A stretch of DNA of 64,000 nt from Triglochin maritima (Eukaryota; Streptophyta; Magnoliopsida; Alismatales; Juncaginaceae). Within the stretch, counting starts at the first letter, position 1; each line of letters begins with the position of its first letter. Shown here piece after piece: positions 23,183-34,600 of the stretch. Where the stretch lies: NCBI GenBank assembly GCA_963682175.1, contig OY821772.1, positions 61,154,925-61,218,924 of the forward strand. Direction: 5' to 3'. A model generated the notes under the pieces. That model did not search any database. It had not been told where the DNA came from and worked only from the letters and a program-made list of their open reading frames with translations. Made by a program: the position numbers and the translations under genes.

Positions 23183-25316
23183 TGAAGGGAATGTGTTCTA
23201 AAAGTTTTACTTTTAAATGTCAATTATTATGAATTGAATGAGAAATCATTTTGTTCCTTGTTTATGTTATTCGTCTTTTAGAAGTGTTAAAGAAGAGGCT
23301 CTTGGTCCTTAACCGTAGAGCTCTAAAAGATATTGGTTTACATAAAACAAAAGATATTCGCAATCATGGTAATTAACATGGAACATTAATTACCGAGTTA
23401 AGATTGTCGTGTTGGTCATAGATCATTGTAGCTCTACAAGTGAGTGACAACACGGGTATGCAAAAGAGGAAAATATTACTTTTGTATACTGAATAGACCT
23501 AATAAGTAAAATATTATAGAAATGTGTTTCTGTGTCATTAATATTTTACTGTGTCTTTGGTCCTTTGATATGAGACTTATATCTAATCACTTAAGGAATA
23601 CTTAATTAGATCAGTGTCTTGAACTATCGATCAGTGTAGTGTAAAGGTATTGGTTGGTTAAGTACAACTTTCGTTGGAGAAGATAGTTAGTCAAAAGATT
23701 ATCATTGCCCCTCTTAATTGAGTGATGATATTAGTGGGCCCCTTGATAAAGCAAAGTTATAATGTGCACAATGTGATTTGAGTTAAGTCACATATTTATA
23801 ACTAGCTTAAAGAGATCAAGAAATGAATACTAATACAAAGATGACACAATACTACTTTGTGTGTATTCTTAATATCATGAGGCAAGGGACGGACACAAGT
23901 GGTGCACTCCATCACTAAATGGATCGGGTTTTGGTTCGAGTGGAATTAAGACATCTAACTAATTGGGAGCTATAATGTGTAGCTAGATACCGCTTATAGC
24001 TTGTGATATTAAGCTCTTAATATCACTGCCAACTTAGTCTAGATCCTCCCATAGGTCACACCGCAAGAAACCGGGAAACAAGAAGCTTGATTTTTGGTTC
24101 ATATGATGTGTCAGGTTTCTTATAGAAAATAAGACACATGTGGTGAACAAGTAAAATCAATCATGTTATATATAACATAATTAGAATCATGATAAATTCA
24201 TATGAGATGCATATATTATGGGGTGCAATAATTTATTGTTGCATAGGATAATATATTGCATAAGTTGTGAATTTGCTAAAACCCCCTCAAGTTCAAATTT
24301 TGTTGGAAATAAATCCAAAATTTGAAAAAGGCAAAATTGGGTAAAAGTTCGGTAATCCGTTGAGGTTCGGTCGACCGAAGGATCTGTGGATCGGTCAACC
24401 GAACATGGAACGGATAGTCATATTTGATTGACCGAACTTGACCAAAGTGCCTGGAACTTTGGTACGGTGTACCGAACCAAAATCGGTCGACCGAATAATG
24501 TTAAGTTCCGATATTTTCGGTTAACCGAATGGCACTCGGTCTTAGACGAGAATTTGTCCGATCGGTTAAGGAGATTTTTTCCCTTTAAGAATCGGTCATC
24601 CGTCTAGTACTCGGTCAACCAATCGTGACATATTCGGTTAACCGAATGGGTCTCGGTCAACGGAACAGCGATTGATTTTCTGCCTTTGATTATTAAGAGA
24701 TTAATTTGATTGATGGTTGAATTAGCTCCAAACTTGGTCAAACGTTTTGTGGGTGCATGTAATACATTAAGGAATTAATTTATGAGAGAAAATGTAAAGA
24801 AAACGTGGTTAAAGAATAGCCATGATTAAGAGTAAGATTGGAACCTATAAATAGGTCCTTATTCTCCCTAATTGGGTTACACAATTCAATAATTTTTTTC
24901 TCTCTTAATTCACCACAAAAACCCACGAAAATTCTCTTAGTTTCTAAGTCTTTGGAAGGAGAAATCTCAGAGGCTAAGGAAGGGGTTTGTAGCTAGATTC
25001 TAAGCTTGTTTGGAGATCGATTGGCTAGCTCCTTTCTCTCCAACCTTGTTTAGGGTTTCGGTGAACACTCGGAGGCATCCGACGCAACGAGAAGCGAAGA
25101 TTGGCTTCCTCAACGTCTCTGAAACGTCAAGAAGTTTTTGAGAACTTCTAGGTATGAATTTTGGAGTCCCTTTATGTTTGTTTTAATAAGTTTTTGAAAC
25201 TAGTTGTTAAAGCAAACCGATGCATGCATAAATAAATCAAAGAAAATTGTAATAGATCCTTATTATACATGAAAATTCGAAAAATATATATGTATAATTA
25301 AACATGAAATCCTACA
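23183..25316 (+). mobile_element. Solo LTR (family A), second copy
   Basis: A 2134-bp insert starting TGAAGGGAATG and ending AATCCTACA, flanked by a perfect 5-bp duplication tcttt (23178-23182 and 25317-25321). It matches 4843-6892 in reverse. A TATA box, CCTATAAATAGG, is near 24845, so U3 is the first 1.65 kb on the plus strand. Between 24365 and 24670 it has CGGTCGACCG-like palindromes, many changed to CGGTCAACCG or CGGTTAACCG. It separates the gag and protease parts of copia 1. Confidence 0.93.
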
Positions 25317-25478
25317 TCTTTGTCCTAAAAAAAGGGGGAATAGAACAAAAATTATCTTTTTGTATATATAGTATCATAATACTATATTATATTATTTTGA
25401 TTTTCAAAGGTAAAGACACAAGTCTTACAATTATTTTGGAAATGAAAAACATCGAAAATAGGATGTAGGAAAACCAAA

Positions 25479-26542
25479 CTAAGCATTTTGATGGACATTT
25501 CCATCATTGACAAAAACATCGATATTGTCATCATTTAAAAGAAAATCCGAAATATCTAAATGAGTGTCCATGATCATTCCATCTTGGTTGTTTTCAACCA
25601 AGTTCATTTCGGCACCTTCTTTTTTCTTGAGTGATGCTTGATAAAGATCAACAAGGTGCTTGGGCGTACGACATATACGCGACCAATGATTTGTCATGCC
25701 ACATTTGTAGCAAGCATTCTCATATTTCTTTGGAGGATTTTGCACTTGATTTCCTCTAGCATTTCTTCCATCATTATTTGAATTGACATCATGACCACCA
25801 CGATGGCTACGGCCACGTCCATGACCACGTCCTTGATGTTGCCCGCGTCCATATGCGCGACCACGATCACTTCCACGTTTACGATTGTAAGATGTCGCAT
25901 TCGCTTCAGGGGATGGGTCGCGTTTTCGTTTGTGATTAACCTCATTCACTTCTGGTAATGGAGTGGAACCAGTGGGTCGAGCTTGATGATATTTCATCAA
26001 AAGTTTATTATTTTGCTCGGCAACAAGAAGACATGATATTAGTTCCGAATATTTCTTAAAACCTCGTTCTCGATATTGCTGCTGCAGGAGCATATTCGAG
26101 GCATGGAATGTGGAGAATGTTTTCTCTAACATATCATTATCAGTAATTATTTCTCCACATAATTTAAGTTCAGATGAGATTCGGAACATAACAGAATTAT
26201 ACTCGCTTACATATTTATGTTTTTGTAATCGCAAATGAATCCACTCGTAGTGAGCTTTTGGGAGAATCACTTGTTTTTTGTGGTCATACCTTTCTTTCAA
26301 GTTTTTCCATAACTCTAACGGATCTTTCACCGTTAGATATTCGGCTTTTAATCCCTCATGGAGATGATGCCGGAGAAAGATCATTGCTTTGGCACGCTCC
26401 TGCGGGGAGGCCTTATTTTCATCTTTAAGTTTTCTCCAAGATTATTTGCCGTAAGATGGATCTCTGCATCGAGAGTCCAAGGGAGATAATTTTTCCCCGA
26501 GATATCAAGGGCGGCAAATTCAAGCTTTGTGAGGTTTGTCAT
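25479..26542 (-). pseudogene. Copia 1 gag
   Basis: Starts with MTNLTKLEFAALDISGKNYL at 26542, continues through a UBN2-type capsid region (LWKNLKERYDHKKQVILPKA) and an Arg/Gly-rich linker, and ends with the zinc knuckle CYKCGMTNHWSRIC (CX2CX4HX4C). The first about 35 codons and the rest are in different frames; the shift is near 26430. The downstream junction with protease is lost to the solo LTR. Confidence 0.85.
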
Positions 26543-27365
26543 GGTACTAGCTTCAATAAAATAAATAATTATAAAATACACCATATCATTTAGACTAAAA
26601 AGTGAACATTATTAGCATAAACTTATACCTATAATATTCATAAAAATCTACCATCTCCGGTGAAAAAAAAATATAAATTTATTATATTTCGGTAGAGACT
26701 TTTACGATGAAAGTGCAAGATTGATTCACCAAGATAAACATAATTGGAGTGTAAATTTGGTAGTTGTTTTTCATACGTGACATGAACTGTGGTGATATCA
26801 ATTTACCCACACCAAACATTTCAATATCAGCAATTTGTCTTAAACATGATTAAGGATGACAGTTGTTGTTCCTTCGGTACTGCATGATCTTAAAAATCAC
26901 ATTTTTTTCAGAATAAAAAGAAACACAATACAGAAGGCATCTGAGTGCAACAACAGAACATGCTAACATGTTATGCATGTATGTATGATATCTGCATCAT
27001 CACATCTCTGTCTGTTGCTTGTCCCTCGAATAAAATGATACAAAATGTTTAGAAACAATAGCTAGAGGAGAAAGAGTGGAAGGCAACAGTGATGCATGGG
27101 CGATAACAAAGAGATAACCCTTGTTGGCCAATCACAAACTTCTGTATGATTGCAAGTTGTGAATGGGAGCTACGAGTTTCTAGCATGGACTAAAAAGAAG
27201 AGAAAAAATAGAACATGTGCATGAACAAATATTCAAAATACGCATGAGAATTTGCGATTAATACACACAAACTTACACATGTAGTTGACATATTATTAAA
27301 TCTACTAGTTTGTTACCTTGGACGTGTTTGAAGACTCAAATCGATAGAGTTTCGTGTTGATAACG

Positions 27366-27603
27366 TGTTGTAAAACAAACAACTAAAGATGAATGATTTG
27401 GAGATGGAGATGGAGAGGTCTATGTATTTCTTCTTTTCTCCTATACTCAAATATGTACAATAACCTCAAATATATAGGGTGGGAATGTAGTAAGAGTTAC
27501 AACAAAAAAAATGATATTACACCATATTAATAAGAGTAAAACCTACTTAAAGTTTAAGGGTTAGGAAGGTGAATCATCCACATGACTTTTGGAATTCTTA
27601 ACT
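27366..27603 (-). repeat. 5' LTR of copia 1
   Basis: About 238 bp, matching 19372-19614. The primer-binding-site candidate lies immediately inside, at about 27347-27365. Confidence 0.88.
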
Positions 27604-28671
27604 CTTGTTGTTTTCTCGATATATTATTATTTTTATTATATTAATGATGATATATATTACTCCAACACAAAGTGGAATCAGATAGAGAAGATTATGATTT
27701 CTTATATGCACGATCTGTGGAAGATACCAAACCAAACCAAACATGATTTGGACACAAACAGTGACTTTCAAACACTGCAGTAATGGCTTTTCCATCAATC
27801 ACCCGCTCAATCAACTTGAATTTTTCTATTCCAACATTTTACAACTCAAACTTCAATTAACACGCACTATTCACTTTGGCACCAAATAACCATGCTTCAC
27901 ACAATTTAAACTGACACGTTAAATTACTAAACTACTGAAAGTCACCCGAAAATTACTTAAATCATTCACACCAATTCCCTTTAAATTGGTAATTGACACG
28001 AACAATTTAAATAATTTACGGACGACAAATAACAATACCCTTAAATTATTGACGACTTTTTTAGATTAGATGGGCCATATGCTGAATATCTCAAAGCTTT
28101 GCTTTCAAAATGAAATTCTATACCACAAACATTCCACCCATTTCCTCGATCTGAAATCTCATCGTACCTGTACATGGAGGAAATGCGAGACAAAATGCCA
28201 GAACTGGAGTTCATACGGTTCTTTTTTGGCATTTCCATATCGTACACCTGGAGTATATCTAGATTATTGAAATAATTAAATCATAAAGTGTCGGGGAACT
28301 GCATCCCGGTAGATACATAGAATCAATCTATGTACTAGTCAATCTACACACTTCCAATCAACAAACATAAATGGACAAGAATACAGCCGCATCTTGAGAA
28401 GTTCATGTAATGGTATGTCAATCTGCTAAAATACATTCTTACGTGAAAACTTCTAAAAGTGGACGTAATTTGTCTTGCAATACATTAGCAGCCTCGATAG
28501 CAAATGACATGGATACATTTAATCTTTTACACCCTTACTGCAGATAAAACATGAAAATGTTACTTAATTTTTTTGATTCAAACAGCTACAAGTCAATCAG
28601 ACTTCTTTTTCTCAAAAATCCAATTGCAAAATTGTAAATTTAAACAGCCAGAAGCCATGCACCATTGATAC
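27604..28671. other. Region downstream of OST1B, no clear gene
   Basis: 3' flank of the leftward OST1B gene. A stretch at 28447-28540 on the minus strand weakly resembles the C-terminal helical part of long OST1 proteins, but stops precede it in every spliced frame. Otherwise AT-rich with no recognised feature. Confidence 0.4.
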
Positions 28672-31600
28672 CTATGACTTCCGAATGGAAAGGTCAACAT
28701 GCAGATATGCAATACAAGCAATGAAGAACAGGAAAAATGCCATAGCCAACATGAGCGGTTCAGCAAGCATGAAAATTGGGTTAAAACTGTAATTCACCTG
28801 CAAAACCAATACAAATACCAAAGTGAGAACTTCACCTGCAAAGATATCACCAAAACCCCGAACTTTTCTTTTGTTGTGGAAGATTAGAAAGAAAGTCTAA
28901 CTGAATCCATCATGCCGCAAAATGAACAAGTGAACAACACTATTACCTAATCAGAAACCAAAGCTCACCTTATAAGAAAATGTCTAATTCAGGCCAAAAG
29001 ATTAGTCCATTTGGATAAAACAAATAGGACGCGGTTCGACAAAACCCCCACGCAAATATGCAAACACGTCAGGGACATAGTAAGTGTTTGTTTTGGACAA
29101 CCTAACTGTTTTGTAATCCTAGATAGACAGATTAGGACAAAAGCATAGGAGGATCGCTTGGTAATACACTCTTAAATATAGGTCAAGATAAGTGCATTAA
29201 AGCATTACCTGGAAGGGAACACTGTGCTCAGGAACAACATTTTCCTTCTTCAATACCACTGTGGTGCGTCCAATTACATCAAGGTATGAAAAACTTCTCT
29301 ACAAAGAGTGCAAATGTTCACATTATTAGTGCATTTTAAGAGATGCATCATATAGACATAGTAACAGAAACAAAAGTAATACACTTCAATTTTCTAAATT
29401 ATGTACTTCAAAATGTGAAATCAAATAGTACTCCACCGAGTTAAGAAGCAAATAATTAGGAAAAAAACTCTGTTTTAAAAATCAAACAAAATCTCTGTAT
29501 TAGATTTAGGGATAGATTTATGGCAGATTGACCTTGGGATATTGTAGGAGATGCAAATAGTATGTGGGAGAGTATGTAATCTTACATTCGACGAGTGACT
29601 AAAGAAGTTTGTAGGGAGAGTAGAGGAGGTAGACTACAGTCGAGAGACACGTGGTGGTGAAATGATGATGTAAAACAGACAATTAAAACTAAGAAAAAAT
29701 GTTATAAGATGTGGTTTAAAGATAAAAATGAAACTAACTTATAAGAGTATATGTTGACTAATAAAAAAGCTAAGAATACAATAAGAGAGGCTAGAGGGTT
29801 ATTTATAAAAATTTATACCAAAAGTTAGGATCAAATGAGGGAGATGTTGGAATATATAAGTTGACTAAAATAAAAGAGAAGAAAACTAAAGACCTTAATC
29901 AAGTTAAATGCATTAAAGATGATAATAATAACATTTTAGTTAAAGCGGAGGATATCAAGGAAATGTTTAAAGAGTATTTTAATAAGTTGTTCAATGGAGA
30001 AAATAATGACACTTTTGAAGTGGATGATACAATTGAGGAATCTAATAGACGATTTGTACGGATGATAAAAGAAGTTGAGGTTAAGGAAGTCTTAAAAAGG
30101 ATGAAAGTTGGAAAGGCTTTAGGACCAGACGAGATCCCGATTGAGGTGAGGAAATGTATCGGGGATAAAGCAGTAACGTGATTAACTAAATTGTTTAATA
30201 ATATCTTTGAGAAAAACAAAATACCAAATGAGTGGAGAAAAAGTATTTTGGTGCCAATTTACAAGAACAAATGAGATTCAAAATTGCACTAACTATAGAA
30301 GTATCAAGTTCATGTGTCATACTATGAAATTGTGGGAAAGAGTAATTGAACACCATCTAAGGAAAGAGAGACATGTGTTAGAGATAATCAATTTGGTTTC
30401 ATGCCTGGAAGGTCAACGATAGATGTCATATTTCTTATTAGACAACTTATGGAGAGGTATAGAGAACAAAAAAAAATTACACATGATTTTTATTGATTTA
30501 GAAAAGACATGTGATAAGGTTCCAATAAATGTTATGTGGTGGGTCCTAAAGAAGAAGGTATCAACAAAATATGTACATTTAATTAAAGATATGTACGAAG
30601 GAGTTGAAACAAGCATTAGAATTTGTGATGGCGTGACTAAAACTTTTCCGATTAAGATTGGACTTCATCAGGGTTCAGTTTTAAGTCAATATCTCTTTGT
30701 TTTAGTAATGGACGAGGTGACAAAAGACATACAATATAAAATTCCATGGTGTATGCTTTTTGCGGATGATGTAGTATTAATTAACGAAAGTAGGATAGGT
30801 GTGGAGAGAAAACTAGAGTTGTGGAGAAATACTTTAGAAACAAAAGGTTTCAAACTAAGTAAATCTAAAACTAAATATATAAAGTATTGTTTCAGTACCG
30901 TTAATACTGAGGAAGATGAGATTATATCTAGGGCTGTCAAATTCGTGTTTCGGGTCGTGTTCGTGTCGACACGAATTTGTTTTTGCTCAACCCGAACACG
31001 AACACGAACACGAAATTAAAAAAAAAAACTGACCCGAACACGAACACGAAATTCTACAGCTAAACACGAACACGAAATTAGTAACACGAACACTACCCGA
31101 ATTGACACGATTTTTTTTCGTGTTTGTCGAATTCGTGTTTCGGGTCGTGTTCGTGTCGACACGAATTAACACGAATTCTTTTTGTCAACCTAAAAACAAA
31201 ATATTCATGATTAATCATCACAAACTCTTTTAAAATATGAAAGGCTACAATGATACATCCATAAACATTCGGAGGCTTGGAGATGTGGATCTGAGATTTG
31301 GAGGAGTTGGAGACGGTTGGAGGCTTGAGAAGTTGAGATTGTTTGTTTTAGTTAGGGTTTTTTATTCTCTATTTGAAATTCGGGTATTTCGTGTCGACAC
31401 GAATTACACGAAACCCGAATTTAATAAACCCAAACCCGACCCGAATTACACTTCGTGTTGTTCGTGTCGACCCGAATTCGACACGAACCCGAAATATGTC
31501 AACCCGAACTCGAAATTTCGTGTCGTGTTCGGGTTCGAATTTCGTGTCATGACCCGAATTGACAGTCCTAATTATATCAGATGAGCAAGTGGTGCGTAGA

Positions 31601-34600
31601 AAAGATATCTTTAGATATCTTTGATCAATACTTCAAAAATATGGAGAGATCGATGAAAATGTTAATCATAGGATTAGAGCAGGATAGATGAAATGACGAC
31701 AAACCTCAAGTGACTTATGTGACAAGAAAATTTCACTTAAGTTAAAAGTTGATAAAACCGCAATAAGATCTGCAATGTTATATGGTGCGGAATGTTGGGT
31801 CACTAAAATACAACATATACAAAAGATAAGTGTATCTGAAATGAGAATGTTGAGGTGGATGTGTAGTCATACGCGAATGGATAGAATTAGAAATGAAGAC
31901 ATTTGTGAGAGAGTTGGAGTTCCTCCAATGGAAGGAGTTCCTCCAATGGAAGAGAAAGTTATCCAACACAGACTGAGATGGTTTGAACATGTACGAAGAA
32001 GACCAATGGAGACACATATAAGAAGAGAAGTATTGAATCGGATCGACTACATAAAAAGAGGAAGATGTAGACCACGATTAACTTGGGAGGAAGCAGTCAA
32101 AAGATATTTAAAAGATTGGAATGTTCTTCGGGAATTTGCATCGGATAAAACGCGTGGAAGAACACGATTCGCGTGCCTGAACCGTGACTCCTTAAAGTTT
32201 CATTTCTAGCCTAGGATAAAATGATTTGTTGTTGTTTAAAAATCAGACCAAACAGGTTGTCGGACTGAGAACCAAAGGCAGACCCGTCGATCCATGGAAA
32301 AAACAAACCCTCCACTGAACCGGTGCGACCCGAAAAAACCGATCGGTTTTTTTGGTTTGTTTGGACCGGGTTCGACCGATTTGGCTTAAATTAAACAAAA
32401 ATTACAAAATCAAGAATTTTCCTAATTTTTCTGTTTCCATTTTCCCAATTGTGTCAAGTTTGGAGTTAGGTTTGGACGCCACCCCCGCCTCCTCCGATCC
32501 TGACTCCACCCCACACGGCCTGCCTTTCGAGCCCGACTTCACCAGTCCACCCCTGCCTCCTATCCTCAACCCCGACTCCACAAAATTCAGACTTTTGTTT
32601 AACATGTGTGGTTAATTTTGTTTAATGCTTAACATGTGTGGTTTAACTTGAAGGGTCACTCAAAATGGTGCTATTTATGGTGTTAAGAACATTCTTATGG
32701 TTATTTCTATGTTCGGAATAATGTGGATTCAGTTTTACATTATTTATCGAAACTTTTTTTCCTCATTTTCATCTGAAAATAGAAAAGTATTTCTTGGTTC
32801 GAAAATGTCGAATATTTTATCTTATGATTATTATGTGTTTATCTTATGATTATTATAGTCGGCTGAACTGTCGGTTGAACCATTGCTACGGAGTAAGTTC
32901 GGTTCAACCCCTGATTCATAAAATGGCAATGTTATGCTGACGTCATCATCAGTTGGATTAGGTTGAACGATCGGGTGGATCACTCTTCGGTTTGGTTTTT
33001 AAAAACAATGAAAAAAATCCAAAAATATGGGTGGCATTGATGAAATATCCAAACATCAACAACATCAACATAACCCCAATGCCTCAGAAGAGGCTCCCGC
33101 CTAAGCGAGGTAAGCAGGGGTCGAATGTACGCAACCCTACCATTGTAAAACAGTGATGTTGTTTCCAATTGACCCAAATGATGCAAATGCAACTGACCAT
33201 CTGCGATTCCACAATAAAAGAAATGCAGATCGTTTAAATAGTCCTTTGATATAATCCATGATGCTCCAAATGTCAAAAAACAACTTAATCTTTGACACAG
33301 TGGAAATGGACATATTGATGAAATATCCAAAAGAAAAAAATAAAACATATAGTTTAAACATAAATTGATACCAAAATAAAGGAAGACTTTAATCACTTCA
33401 AATATATTTTATGAATTTCTAAAAATATAGCTCAGAATGAGTTAATGAGGATTATCAAAATGCTCAAGATATAGCAATACGAAGAGAGTTTTAGAGTGCT
33501 ATATATCATTTGTCTGTGGTAAGCTCGGCCAACACATGCACCTTGCTTTCGTAACATTTTAGTCGTTACAAAAGACACTTAACAATATCAACTTTTTATG
33601 ATACTTGGGTATAAATCACGTGAAGACGGGACACCTATCTGAAACACTTGTAGAGAACAACTATCACAGTATTGTATCATTGTATGATAATGGGCTTATT
33701 ACCTCAAGCAGTTGTTCTACATCAAATGGAATTGCAGCAAAAGGTTTGGTAGATCCTTCTGGAAGCACTACCTGGAATAAAATACATGAAGCAATGTTAG
33801 GAGTCCTAGGATTACATAAAATGGCTGCCTTCACCAAAGAGAATAAAAAAACTTCGCAATAAACTACCTCACCAGGTTCATTTTTTTTATAAAAATCTAT
33901 AGAATCTTAAGCATCAGCATGATGAAAGAAATACAATTTAACATGGCATAGGATTACTACACATACAGCCTTATCTAAATACCAAATTAATTAGATTAAA
34001 ATCTCTAACACACAGAAAAGAAAGAAAAAAACTTAATGAAGCAAAGAAATGAAACATTAATAAGGTTGAGGACAGCACATACTTTTCCCCTCCAAAAGAC
34101 ATTAGATATACCTTAATGGTTAGCTTGTCAACGACTGTTTCAAGCAAAGGGGATCCAAACATAAAGTTCAAAGAGCGCTGGCCACCAGGAGATTCAAAGA
34201 GGAAATCTTCCAATGGGAGGCTGTATCCAATAATGAAACTTGCTTTCCAACCTCCAAATAGTGGATATCGAGGCTCAATAAAAAGTTCAGACTGCAGCAA
34301 CACAAAAGATAATCTCATAATAGTATAGTTATTATACAAAAAAAGACACCTTGTAGTTAAACACCTTAATCAGATATAGTTTCCATTTTTTTATTTTAAA
34401 ACTTTCTTGCAATCACTAATGGATTATAACCTATAAGAATATGGGTTCAGATCATCAAAATGGCTATGTCTAGCCACGAAAAAAAGAGAACTTTTAATGA
34501 AAATTAGAACATATCAACAACGTGCATCAAAATGTTGATCAAATATTGAAGACGTAAATAACACCTAAAGCATTTTCAGAGCGAGTTTACAGGGTGTAGC

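Larger units (their letters stand above)
19372..27603 (-). mobile_element. Ty1/copia retrotransposon 1, decayed
   Basis: Direct repeats at 19372-19614 (3' LTR) and 27366-27603 (5' LTR) flank copia genes in the order gag, PR, INT, RT, RNase H on the minus strand. The repeats begin TGTTAAGAATTCC (the right copy lacks a clear first base) and end TTTTACAACA. A polypurine tract (CTAATGGGGAG on the minus strand) touches the 3' LTR. Just inside the 5' LTR the strand reads CGTTATCAACACGAAACTC, a primer site of the TTATCA type seen in some plant copias. I found no matching 5-bp target duplication, so one edge may be altered. A family-A solo LTR interrupts gag/PR, and several frameshifts show that it is dead. 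Confidence 0.9.
29510..32236 (+). mobile_element. RTE-type LINE, 5'-truncated and decayed
   Basis: Fragments of a non-LTR reverse transcriptase run rightward through OST1B intron 6. They are the end of the pre-RT region (RDTWWWNDDVKQ near 29650), RT blocks (VGKALGPDEIP, NYRSIK, IKIGLHQGSVLS, CMLFADDVVLI with FADD at 30759-30770), and the C-terminal part (ISVSEMRMLRWMCSHTRMD, LRWFEHVRRRPM). There are many stops and frameshifts. The 3' end TGATTTGTTGTTGTT resembles the TTG-repeat tails of plant RTE elements. It is split by a hAT-like MITE and carries an 18-bp tandem duplication at 31916-31951. It is antisense to the host gene. Confidence 0.88.

Noticed and set aside
28447..28540. Possible extra C-terminal exon of OST1B
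   Set aside because: A weak helical resemblance only. The gene already has a stop after its membrane helix, as the short Arabidopsis form does, and every splice frame into this stretch meets a stop.
33000..33400. Open frames on the minus strand near 33000-33396
   Set aside because: AT-rich, without family features, inside the large OST1B intron.
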